Below, in pieces: positions 1-11,178 of a stretch of DNA of 64,000 bases. The stretch's first letter is position 1. Every line of letters starts with the position of its first letter. The notes beneath the pieces are model-generated. The model did not search any database. It saw only the letters and a list, made by a program, of their open reading frames with translations, and was not told where the DNA came from. Both the position numbers and the translations under genes were made by a program. The DNA is from Tubiluchus corallicola (Eukaryota; Priapulida; Priapulimorpha; Priapulimorphida; Tubiluchidae): contig JAQGDQ010000442.1 of assembly GCA_030141605.1 (NCBI GenBank), positions 124,001 to 188,000 of the forward strand, written 5' to 3'.

Positions 1-1152
1 ACCATGCTAAATCTTTTGACATGCATTTCAATCTAAACCATGCTAAATCTTTTGACATGCATTTCAATCTAAACCATGCTAAATTTTTTGACATGCATTT
101 CAATCTAAACCATGCTAAATCTTTTGACATGCCCTTTTAATCTGAACCATGCTAAATCTTTTGACATGCATTTCAATCTAAATCATGCTAAAGCTTTTGA
201 CATGCTGAACCATGCTAAATCTTTTGACATGCATTATAAATAATCTGAACCATGCTAAATCTTTTGACATGCATTTCAATCTAAACCATGCTAAATCTTT
301 TGACATGCATTTCAATCTGAACCATGCTAAATCTTTTGACATGCATTCCAATCTAAACCATGCCAAATCTTTTGACATGCATTTCAATCTGAACCATGCT
401 AAAACTTTTGACATGCATTTCAATCTGAACCATGCTAAATCTTTTGACATGCATTTTAATCTGAACCATGCTAAATCCTTTGACATGCATTTCAATCTAA
501 ACCATGCTAAATCTTTTGACATGCATTTTAATCTGAACCATGCTAAATCTTTTGACATGCATTTCAATCTAAATCATGCTAAAGCTTTTGACATGCTGAA
601 CCATGCTAAATCCTTTGACATGCATTATAATCTGAACCATGCTAAATCTTTTGACATGCATTTCAATCTAAACCATGCTAAATCTTTTGACATGCATTTC
701 AATCTAAACCATGCTAAATCTTTTGACATGCATTTCAATCTAAACCATGCTAAATCTTTTGACATGCATTTCAAAACCATGCTAAATCTTTTGACATGTG
801 TTTCAATCTGAACCATGCTAAATCTTTTGACATGCATTTCAATCTAAACCATGCTAAATCTTTTGACATGCATTTCAATTTAAACCATGCTAAATCTTTT
901 GACATGCATTTCAATCTGAACCATGCTAAATCTTTTGACATGCATTTCAATCTAAACCATGCTAAATCTTTTGACATGCATTTCAAACTAAGCTATGCTA
1001 AATCTTTTGACATGCATTTCAATCTAAACCATGCTAAATCTTTTGATATGCATTTCAATCTAAGCTATGCTAAATCTTTTGACATGCATTTTAATCTGTA
1101 CCATGCTAAATCTTTTGACATGCATTTTAATCTGTACCATGCTAAACCTTTT
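1..1152. repeat. 36-bp satellite/minisatellite array
   Basis: About 32 head-to-tail copies of a 36-bp unit of the form AACCATGCTAAATCTTTTGA followed by CATGCATTTCAATCTA, running off the left edge of the window. Some units are shortened to 24 bp (for example near 198-222 and 588-612). The unit is a multiple of three with no stop in one frame of each strand, so long repetitive ORFs appear on both strands (a 12-residue repeat containing NHAKSFDMHF on the + strand). No start context, splice signals or non-repeat domain accompany them, so I read the array as non-coding satellite DNA. Confidence 0.95.
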
Positions 1153-1195
1153 GAGATTACTGTGCATCTTATTCAGAGACTGTAAGTTTCACTGG

Positions 1196-1573
1196 TGTTG
1201 CGGAGATCGCTGGCATCTATTAGAATTAAAGAGAACATTGTAGAATGTTCCATTAGAATTATCATCTTACCTTGTAGAATGTTCTAGAAAGAAACTTCTG
1301 GAATGTTCCCTGGCACGCTATAAAAGGCGAAGCTGGCCTCTGGCACACACACATATGCACGCAGATTCACACGGACGCACACTTACACATTCTCTTGTAT
1401 ACTTGTATTTTCAGATACACTTAAACGTTTTCCAGATTTTCACATCTACTGTAAACATTTCGCGTTCCTTCATACTTTTGTGTTGTAGAATTCTCGCTTA
1501 ATAAACTAGTTTAATTTGATGACGTGTTTTCTGGTTTTCTCTACGAGCCTTCCGAGAGAAACAAAACACAGCA
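1196..1573 (+). mobile_element. Solo LTR, family 1, copy 1
   Basis: A 378-bp segment starting TGTTGCGGAGATC and ending ACACAGCA, bounded by a perfect 5-bp duplication ACTGG (1191-1195 and 1574-1578). It matches 51459-51790 along most of its length. Inside are a TATA box (TATAAAAGG, 1319-1327) and a polyadenylation signal AATAAA (1500-1505), as expected of an LTR with U3-R-U5 order on the + strand. No internal retrotransposon region remains. A Ty3/gypsy-type LTR is most likely from the TG...CA ends and 5-bp duplication, but the superfamily is inferred. Confidence 0.85.
1319..1327 (+). promoter_or_regulatory. TATA box inside solo LTR
   Basis: TATAAAAGG lies in the middle of the LTR and is conserved as TATATAAGG in the second copy (about 51565-51573), so it is probably the retrotransposon core promoter. 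It points toward the amidase start codon about 400 bp downstream; use by that gene is inference only. Confidence 0.55.
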
Positions 1574-1731
1574 ACTGGTCATCGTGGAATTTGTGTACAA
1601 CAAATCAATAACAATCTTGTTGACAGTACAAAGGTTGTACCAAAGCCATATAAGCATATGCAGAGACGATACTAGTCTTTGAGGCCTGTGTTTGAAGTAA
1701 TGGAGTTTTGCTAAACTGTGTGTGTGAAGAC

Positions 1732-4700
1732 ATGTTTTGTTCAGAAGACCCCTGTGCTCAAAGCAGTAGTGAGTAAATATTATAAAAAGATGTTTTAAAA
1801 CTTCTTATAATACTGTATGTAGAAAAAGTTTTGTCACCTTCTCTTTGTTGATCAGATTTTGGCCTTGATAGAAAAATTTTGCAAAACGCAAGTGTGTGTC
1901 ACAATTTCATTATAATTAAACAAAGACAAGCTACTGAAATGCTAATTTCTATAGGCAGTCATTGCATCATTGGTTCACTATTTGATTCCTACTCAATCCA
2001 CTTGATTTCTTTCACCTTTAGTTTTTTCTTGCAAGAAAAAGAATAATATTTTTAAGTAAATTAAGTAAATAATTATAATAATAGTAATACAGTGTTCCCT
2101 CACTTATCGCAGGTGTTCCATTCCAGGCCCACCTGCGATAAATAAATTTCCGCGAAGTAGGGACGCTATGCTTATTTTAGTAGTTATACATTATTTTAAG
2201 TCTTTATAAACCCTCCCCACACTCTTATACATAACCCTTTCCCTTAATAACTTTTCCCATACTGCACATGTACCTTGAAAAAAACTTTATTTAAATGGTT
2301 GCAAAAATGTTTTAAACTCTTAAACCTAGATACGTAATTTTGACGGAGTACCACAAAAACCCGCGATAAATATTTTACATTAATATTTTTGAAAACCCGC
2401 GAAACAGCGAGTCAGCGATAAACGAACCGCAAAGTAGCGAGGGAACACTGTAATAATAATAATAATAATAATAATAATGATGATGATGATGACCAAGTTT
2501 TTTATTGTTATAGGATTGTTGGAAGCGCGAGGAATCAATTCTCCAAGTTTTGATCGTTTAGCTGCTATATCGGAGAAATATGGATTAAACTGCAGTGAAG
2601 AAGAGTTGAAGGGCTACAAAGGTACAGAACATTAAATTTTGGCATTGCATATCTTGAAAGATTTCTACGTAGGAATATGCATTCCCGCATGCTCTATGGT
2701 ACTATAACTTATAAAATTTTAATTGTAACAAGGCCATGCACCATGTGCATTATTGCATGCTCTATGCCACACTTCTCGAATTGAACGAAGAAGAAATGTA
2801 TTATGCAAATGTAGCATGATAATTTAATACCATAGCCCTTCAAAACTGCTATTTTTAGGAAACGAAACATTCGAAATGTAACATGTCACAGGTCGGGTAC
2901 GTATTGTTGCATCGTTGTTTGAAAACCACATTCTGTAATTTTTGTTTACTTGAGTTTTTAATATTATCTTGCCCCATACCTTGCGTGCTGGCTGCAGTCA
3001 CAGTAGAATTATTTGAAAGTTTCTGATAGCAGATTTTAATTATTTTTTTCATTTTGTAGAGTGTGCTGATGGATTGCTTGACTGTTTTCAAATCATAGCT
3101 AATCTGACAGAGCCCATACCTCGAGTGAAGTATCCACGGACACCTGGCTATAGGCCTAAGCCAGAAAATAACCCGTACAATGCCTGGTAAGAGATTTCAA
3201 ATGCTTACTTGGGTTTCAATAACTCTTTTATTGGTAAATTGCCTCCCTGCCTAGAAGAAAAAAAGCTAATATAAATCACTGCTGATATTTGGATACTAGG
3301 TTAAGTGTGACAAATGTGGCTAGTCCAGTGTCTTAAAGGATTATTTTGATTCCGAGATTGGTTCCAGTCCAGCCACACACTTCTGTACAGAGCAGAAACT
3401 TTGCCAAGTGCTGGATCTCGGCTTGTCGAGTGCCAAATTAAATGATAATTATGGCTTCAAGACGTAGTGTTGTGCTAAACTTAAAAATAATTTTTCGTAA
3501 CTTATGTACTATATTTCATATTATGCTTCAAATGATTGATTTGGATAATTTTAGAATAATTGAGGTTTTATTATCTATGAAACTAGACAATTGTAACTTG
3601 TGAACTTAATAAATATGATTTCATATCAGTCAGTAATGCCTTGTTGTTTGTATTCTTTCTGAAATACAATTATACATAAAATCATCTTGAATTTGAAGAT
3701 GTTTTTTTTATTCTGCACTCTCTTAATGCAAGTATGAGAAGTTTATTTTCTACTACAATATGTTCTGTGTTTCAATTCACTTACTTTCAGGGCATGGAAG
3801 TGTGATATTCCGGGAGCATCAACTGGGAAACTTTTAGGGAAGACAGTAGTGATCAAAGACAGTGTTATGGTAGCTGGAGTTCCAATGAGGAATGGCTCTC
3901 AACTGTTAGATGGCTATGTTCCTGATCTTGATGCTACAGTTGTGACAAGGATTTTAGATGCTGGTATCTGAACTCTAATATTTAGAAAGTCTCTTTCGTA
4001 TCTCACTTGTTTTGTGTTGCCTTGATTTTGTGAGCTTGTTGTTAATTTTATAATTGTTGACAATTGTATGTACTGCATGATAGCAATTCATAGAACAAAT
4101 TTTAGTGTTGATATAAGTAATTTTCATCAAGTTAATTATACAGTCAAACCTTTATACTGCCTACTTTGAGATTCCAGAAAAAGTTGGCATTAAGTGAGTT
4201 AAGCATTATAACGAGGTGCAATAATACAAACATGTCCTTGTCACCATAGGCATTTTGTTTTGCCAAAAATTTGGGCATTAAGCAAGGTTGGCAATATAAC
4301 AAAGGGGCATTATAATGAGGTGCATTAATACATACTTGGCTATGTCTATATAGGCATTTCATTTTGCCAAAAATGTGGGCATTAAGCGAGGTTGGCAATA
4401 TAACAAAAGTGGCGTTATAATGAGGTGCATTAATACATACTTGTCTATGTCAATATAGACATTTTGTTTTGCCAAAAATGTGGGCATTAAGCGAGGTTGT
4501 CAATACAATAAAGGGGGCACATTATAATGAGGTGCATTAATACGTACTTGTCTATGTCAATATAGGCATTTTGTTTTGCCAAAAATGTGGGCATTAAGCG
4601 AGGTTGGCATTATAATAAAGGGGGCATTATTAGGAGGTTTTTGACTGTACTGATAAATATATTCATGTATACACTTAAATTTGAAAATTTATTGGCTACA

Positions 4701-7700
4701 ATGAACTCGAATCTTAAAGCTTCAGTGTGCTAGATCAATAACTGACTGAACTATCTTTACAGATCAATAACTGAGTGAACTATCTTTATAGATGAATAAT
4801 TGAGTGAAATATCGTTATAGATCAATAACTGACTGAACTGTCTTTATAGATCAATAACTGACAGAACTATCTTTATAGATCAATAACTGAGTGAACTATC
4901 TTTATAGATCAATGACTGACTGAACTATCTTTATAGATCAATAACTGACTGAACTGTCTTTATAGATCAATAACTGACTGAACTATCTTTATAGATCAAT
5001 AACTGACTGAACTATCTTTATAGATCAATAACTGACTGAACTATCTTTATAGATCAATAACTGACTGAACTATCTTTATAGATCAATAACTGACTGAACT
5101 ATCTTTATAGATCAATAACTGACTGAACTATCTTTATAGATCAATAACTGACTGAACTGTCTTTATAGATCAATAACTGACTGAACCATCTTTATAGATC
5201 AATAACTGACTGAACTATCTTTATAGATCAATAACTGACTGAACTATCTTTATAGTGTGTACCATGATTTCTGTGAGTTCTATGGCATTTTAAAAAATGT
5301 ATTTATTCTAGAAATATTTTTAGTTTCATTGTCTTTTCTTTGCTGCAAACAATAGCGAATAAAAAATTCCTTATGGTATGTCACAGCCAATTCACTTTTT
5401 GCTCACGTGGCATCTTATTGCTCAAAATAATTTTATAGTTTTTGTAGATGTTTTTACAAGTGAATGATACAGTGAAGCAGTCACCGTCGGTGCATGCTGA
5501 GCGACCAAATTTAATCAACACTGAGGCTAGTGATTGAACAGATGGATGACCCCTTGGGTTAATACTTGTTTTGAGGGTGTCACTTACCATACCAATTCTG
5601 GCTCTTTACCTTATTGAAAAAATATATGTTCACATACAAACCTTGGTGAGACCTCTGGTGGTTAAGTGGCTAATCTTGAATTGTTTTCCTTGATGATAAA
5701 CTTGATACCAGTCCTGCCACAACCATCCATATTAAATAGCCCATGCAAATGGCTGGATTTCAGTGTGCTGAATTATGTAATAAAATCTAGCTTTTTCGCT
5801 TCAGGAGGACGAATTGTAGGGAAGTCATCATGTGAGAATCTATGCCTCAGTGGAAGCAGCGTTACCTCTTGTACAGGACCTGTGAGGAATCCTTATAATG
5901 AGAAACATGTAGCAGGAGGATCAAGCTCTGGATCTGCTGCGCTCGTATGTATGTTAATTAATAAATTGCTGCTTCACTGATTTCACAGAATGGCGTTTTA
6001 GTAAAGCAAATTTACAGAATAACAGCATATGTGCTGTTTATTTCTAATCAAGGTAGCGTGTGTGTGTTGTAGTACATGTTTGTTCTGTGAATATGGGTGA
6101 AGACCTCAAAAGCTAGGCTCCTCTCTTCTCGCCACAGCATTCATTACTTTTGAATATTGTGGATTAAGATTTTTTACATTTTGAAAATAAGTGATGTGTT
6201 GTGAAAATTAAACTGTCTAATCTAATCTAATCTGGTAATTACCCTGTTTTGTATCTTTATTCTTACATATTATAATGTTTTCTTATTCATATTGCAATTC
6301 TTTTTTTCCGTTTTTTATTATTAAATGAAACTTTATAGCAGTGTCATATGCTTGTTCAAAATTGTTTTTTGAACTGTTAATTGGTTGCTTTGTTTGCAGC
6401 TTTATGGAGGTGAGGTAGACTTGGCCATTGGCACTGACCAGGGCGGTTCAATTCGTTGTCCAGCATGCTGTAGTGGCTGTATAGGACTGAAGCCTACATT
6501 TGGACTTGTGCCATATACTGGTGCAGCTAGTATATTATATGACTTGGACTATGTTGGACCAATGGCACAGAGTGTCCAGGACTGTGCTTTGTTGTTGGAA
6601 GTGATAGCGGGGTATGATCCACTTGATGGTAGAATGCGCAAAGGTGTGAAAGTCCCAAGCTATACTGAGCAAGTAAGTTGCAAATACATTTTTCTGGTAA
6701 ATATTCGGGTAAATATTCATTGGTTTGGAAATTTAGAAGTTTGCACAAATAATACCATAATATGATAATTGAAATGCCCTATTCATGGGCTGCAGGGCAG
6801 CTGCTTTGAATGATAGTTTTTCGTAGTTACATTTAACATTGAAAAAGATCAAGCCTTTCCTTTTGTTTTTCTACTATATATACAGGCTTTTCATTTCAAA
6901 TAGAAAATTAGTGGCAATACAAATGAAAGAAGTATGTGTACACTAAACTTAGCTGTAGAGTAATGCAAAACTTCCTAATAAATATATGCAATTTTAACAT
7001 GCTGTAAAATTATTTATTTGAATAGTTTCCTTAACAATTTTAGCTTACAGGTGGTATAGGGAAATTATTAAAAGGCGTAAAGATTGGAATCGTGGATGAA
7101 GGCTTCATAAACGCCAATAAAGAAGTTGAACAAGTAGTGGTTCATGCTGTCATGGCAACAAAAATTGGTGGCGCCACTGTTGATAGGATTTCTGTCCCTC
7201 AACATGCTGATGGTAATCAGAATGCATTAGTAATTATTTTTGTATAATGTTCAACTCACCCTGAGCTGAAATCCGTACTTAATAACTGGACCTGATGTAG
7301 GTGGGTTGTGGTAGGTCCTGAACGTAGCTCATTATGAAGAATCCAAATGTGAAATAGTGCAGTTTGAATGTACATGTCTTTTTTCTTAATGAGAGAAATA
7401 ACCAGAGGCTGTATGCCATGTATAGGTCAAATTTAATCACCTAGAACCATCTGTTTACTAGTATCCAGGCTAAACACAGTGTAACCATAGTGACCAAGCA
7501 TGCACCCAGACATTTACCTGTTCCCTAGCCCCAACTGTATACAGTTTACACTTTATATGCATTTATTATTCTGATGTCAAAATAACGATAGATTTGTTTT
7601 GCAAATTACAAGCAACAGGTGATGCACAATACACACAAAATGTGCAACAGATTTGAAAAAAATCAAAGATGTGAAATCCTTTCTCAAGTTTGTACTGCGT

Positions 7701-10399
7701 CCAATTGATGTGCGCAACTACGGTGCTGAATATTGACTGCTCACATGGCCAATTCAGAAACCTTCAGAGACGTGCTGCGCTTTGCATACTGTCACATGGT
7801 ACGTGCTCAAGACATGTTCTACTCAAAGGGAAATTTTTATATGTATTTACTGCTGTCAACTTAGTAGTGATATGTAGGGTCTGCTTGCCGTAGTCTCATT
7901 CTGTACTTATCTTTTCTTTTTAGCTGCTGAACTTTGTGTGTCTTTACTACAGCATGGCGAAGGTGAAGCAATGTTCAGGTTACAAGGTACAAATTTGTAT
8001 TTTTTAATTTATACCTATTTCTCTCACCACTTCAGAGGAACTATATAAATAAACACTCTAGTTAACAGACTCTTGATTCAAATGCAAAAAATTTCTCTTT
8101 TCAGCAACTAGTGTTGGATTTAGGTCGTATAACGCCTCTTCACTGGACGGTGCTTTTCACAAAGGATTTAAAACAAATGCCGGATACTTGTCCCATACTG
8201 CCAAGTTTCCACTGTTAGCATCAGCGTATGTGCGTGAAGAGTTTGGACTTCACTTCTACTGCAAGGGAAAGAACATTATGAATGAAATAACAAAGAAGTA
8301 CGATGAAGTGCTGGAGAAGTATGATGTCATCGTCATGCCAACGGTTAATCACTTGCCGCCGAAGATACCAACTGAAGATGTTTCTATCACAGGTACCATT
8401 TACATTGTTGCCTTGTCAGTTTATGATTTCTGCTTGTTGTCTGTATATAAAACAACAAGTGTATAATGTTAGGGATCAGTGGCAGCTCGTAGCTAAAATT
8501 ACTGGGGTGCTGATTAAGAAAATTTTTAGCCATTGTTTAAATACTGTGTAAAACAGATCAAACATATGTAATTTTAATGTTGTAATTTGTAATTGTAATT
8601 TTAAATAAACAAACATACAAAAGCTTATACGTAAACTGTACTAATAACCTAAATTGTCGCAGTCCGAGCTTGATCTATTCACGGTAAGCATGTGATAACT
8701 GACAAGAAACTGTGTGAGCGACAGTACTTTCTCTACCTGAGCTCAACACCACGTTGCTGGAGCGCACTGTGCTGGGCTGTGAAGCAAACAGTACTAACCT
8801 CACGTGCTTTGGTTCCATACAAGTATAAAGAAAGAACTAAAGAAAAAAGACTTATATTGAATATTATCGAGAATATGGAGTGAAAATAGATGGTATTGCA
8901 GTTCCACAGTACTTATACACTAGTCACCACTGTTAGGGATGTTAAATGATACAAATCTGGCTAAATAATAATGGTACAATACTTTTTCCTAACAATATGA
9001 TATTGATAATCTGGTTTTTAAGCTACACAGTACAACACAATAAATTATTTCGAACAATAAATGCAATATTGAACATGTAGTTAGTTACTATGCAAGGTGC
9101 CTCAGGATAACGCAACGTGTTCTTGTAGATTATTTCTGGATGAAACGTATAAATGACAAAATTTTCTTCTTTCTTTAGTAATATGTGACCTGCGACAGAT
9201 AAATATATCACGCATATAGATTTATTACTACGTGTGTTTATATGTATGCTGCATTGCCTGTGCAAAACTAGGAGAGTACCTCTAAAAATACCACACTTGG
9301 CATCCGTGTGCTATTATACTGACTGAAGACAGCCGCTATTGCTGGAAGAAAATACAAAATTTTTCAAACAACCTTACAAATAAATGACTTTAAATTTTTT
9401 TGCTTAATTCCAATGCATAAAGTGAATGGATTTATAAATAAGCACCAAATTCGATACGGCAGTGATATACCTTGAATAACATGAATACGATAATTACAGT
9501 AATAATTACTGACACAATAATTATCAAAATGTATCATTATTGTTAACATCTTTATATTTAGTTTCAAAAACTAAATCAGTGCACAGTGAAATGTCTGTAT
9601 ACAGTAAAGATGAATTATTAATCTTTAACAGAGAACGTTACAATAAATGTCAATGTCAGAAATATGTTAGAAAATTGTGCTTTCCAATTGTACAGTGAAT
9701 GGCAAGTAAAACAACATAATTAACCCTTTCAGTCCCAAATTATTTTTTTAATAAGAAAAATTTTTTTGGCTTGGTACTTTTGTTCCCAATGTATTCTGTG
9801 GGATACACAACATTCGTCACATGCAAAAAAACAAAGTCCGACTTTTTAAAAACATAGCAAAAGCAAAAAATGTGCTTCATTTTGCGACTGCTGATAATTT
9901 TTTAAGTATTTAAGACATTTAGTATGCATGCTATGCTGATCTGTACAAAGTCATCTCTAAAGTACTGTACCTTGCACAATTTTTATGCTACGTAGATTTT
10001 TTAGTTTGCCATTTTATCACTATTTTTAGTCTATTGTTATTGGCTTAAAAAAAAACTATTAACAGATCAAATAACTGTCAATTTTAAAATTTTATTAATT
10101 TTAAAGGCAGAAAATATTCTTGTATCCCATGGGATACAACGGGTATGAAAGGGTTAAGTTTCTTTTAATTTTCAGAGTATGTAAGAATCACGACAGCAGG
10201 GCTTAAAAACACAACACCATTTAACTTTACTGGACATCCAGCTCTCTCCATCAATGCTGGCTTCTCAAAAGAAGATCATCTCCCCATTGGTGTCATGATA
10301 ACTGGAAAACACTTTGACGAAGCCACCATTTTCAAAATCGCACGCGGATTTGAGACAATCAGAGATGACACCATTTTGAGAAAGTCATGGCTTTGCTGA
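1732..10399 (+). CDS. Amidase (amidase-signature family), 10 exons, 533 aa
   Basis: Hydrolyses a carboxylic amide to acid and ammonia; the natural substrate is unknown. Exons: 1732-1768, 2514-2621, 3060-3186, 3791-3963, 5805-5944, 6400-6672, 7044-7212, 7924-7986, 8105-8392, 10176-10399; all introns are GT-AG and phases agree. The start ATG has an in-frame TGA about 36 bp upstream and its exon joins exon 2 in phase, but exon 1 is only 37 nt and is the least certain part. The triad is intact: Lys in [10 protein letters not shown], cis-Ser in GGSSSGS, nucleophile Ser in DQGGSIR. The C-terminus ([12 protein letters not shown], then [15 protein letters not shown]) matches the Rhodococcus enantioselective amidase branch rather than FAAH or mitochondrial GatA. 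There is no obvious signal peptide or membrane segment, so it is probably soluble. Introns hold several MITEs. AATAAA at 10608-10613 is a possible polyadenylation signal. Confidence 0.9.
2090..2450. mobile_element. Tigger/pogo-like MITE in amidase intron 1
   Basis: A 361-bp element with imperfect terminal inverted repeats (CAGTGTTCCCTC at both ends) flanked by TA on each side, typical of Tc1/mariner/pogo elements. No transposase reading frame. A (TAA)n/(TGA)n microsatellite (about 2451-2492) abuts the right end. Confidence 0.85.
4141..4647. mobile_element. TA-flanked MITE with internal 105-bp tandem repeats
   Basis: A 507-bp element in amidase intron 3. Ends are CAGTCAAACC and its approximate inverse, flanked by TA. 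Between them a unit of about 105 bp, marked by TTTTGCCAAAAATGTGGGC, is repeated about four times (unit marks at 4261, 4365, 4470, 4577). Non-coding. The TIR sequence and TA duplication suggest the mariner/pogo superfamily. Confidence 0.8.
4732..5255. repeat. 29-bp minisatellite
   Basis: About 18 copies of AGATCAATAACTGACTGAAC plus TATCTTTAT, nearly identical to each other, inside amidase intron 3. Low divergence suggests recent expansion or homogenisation. No coding potential. Confidence 0.95.
8477..8932. mobile_element. hAT-type MITE in amidase intron 8
   Basis: A 456-bp element with short inverted ends CAGTGG, flanked by a perfect 8-bp duplication TTAGGGAT (8469-8476 and 8933-8940), the hallmark of hAT insertion. 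No transposase frame recognised. Confidence 0.8.
9724..10153. mobile_element. piggyBac-like MITE in amidase intron 8
   Basis: A 430-bp element beginning CCCTTTCA and ending TGAAAGGG, bounded by TTAA on both sides (9720-9723, 10154-10157), as for piggyBac-type transposition. Its right end is about 18 bp from the 3' splice site of the last amidase exon, so the branch point probably lies inside or at the edge of the element. Confidence 0.75.
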
Positions 10400-11178
10400 T
10401 AATTGTTTGTAATTGTGTTTATTAAATATTAATACCTAGACATTTAACTAAAAACTAGAATTGTGAAGATGAATTTTTGTTTTCTTGTACTGAATTTTAT
10501 CTTTCCCATGTTAACATTTAACATTGTTTACTTTTTTATGAAAACGCTCAAATCAAATGTTTTATTTAAATGTTATGTTTTATTTAATTAAAATAGTGCA
10601 ACATTTTAATAAAGAAACTTAGAAAGCATAAAAATAAATTGCTTAAATATGAAAATATTCAACGATGAATTTTTAACAATGCCGCACATTACAACAGCAG
10701 CAACGATATTACTCTATGAAACCAAATTGTAGACTAACTTCAAGTCTGTTTCAAAGTTTACTCAACATCTTGTAGTCAAAGGCTAATAAACTTGTTACTA
10801 GTGCACTTTAACAACAACCTAAGCAAAGGCAAACTTATAATTTGCAAAAAGCGTGTAATTACATTGGTAGGTACAAGATTTAATTATCAGTCACTATCCA
10901 TCAATCTAAAAATACTTACTAAAAGGAAAAGATTTAAAGAAATAAATGTCACCGGTTTAATGAACTAAGCGATACAAAAAAAATGAACTCCCACTTTCAT
11001 GTTAATAATTGCATTTCAAAATACGACCCCATGTAACAACAATTTACTGACCAAATTTTGAAATGATTAGATAATGCAAGTTTTAAAATAAATCAACCAC
11101 TTCGGTAACGTATAACAAACGTTTTGTTGTGTACCTGCCCTGATTCTATCGCGCTCTTAGTATTTACTGCTTAACTAC
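10400..11178. other. Convergent intergenic spacer
   Basis: About 780 bp between the amidase stop and the RetSat1 stop on the opposite strand. It holds the presumed 3' UTRs of both genes and AT-rich sequence with several AATAAA-like motifs. I see no further gene or transposon. Confidence 0.7.

Noticed and set aside
178-1185. Long ORFs on both strands of the 36-bp array
   Set aside because: They translate the satellite unit only; the frame is open on both strands and has no non-repeat domain or splice context.
1574-1590. TGG just after the LTR end as a primer-binding site
   Set aside because: ACTGG also occurs immediately before the LTR, so it is the target duplication of a solo LTR rather than a PBS.
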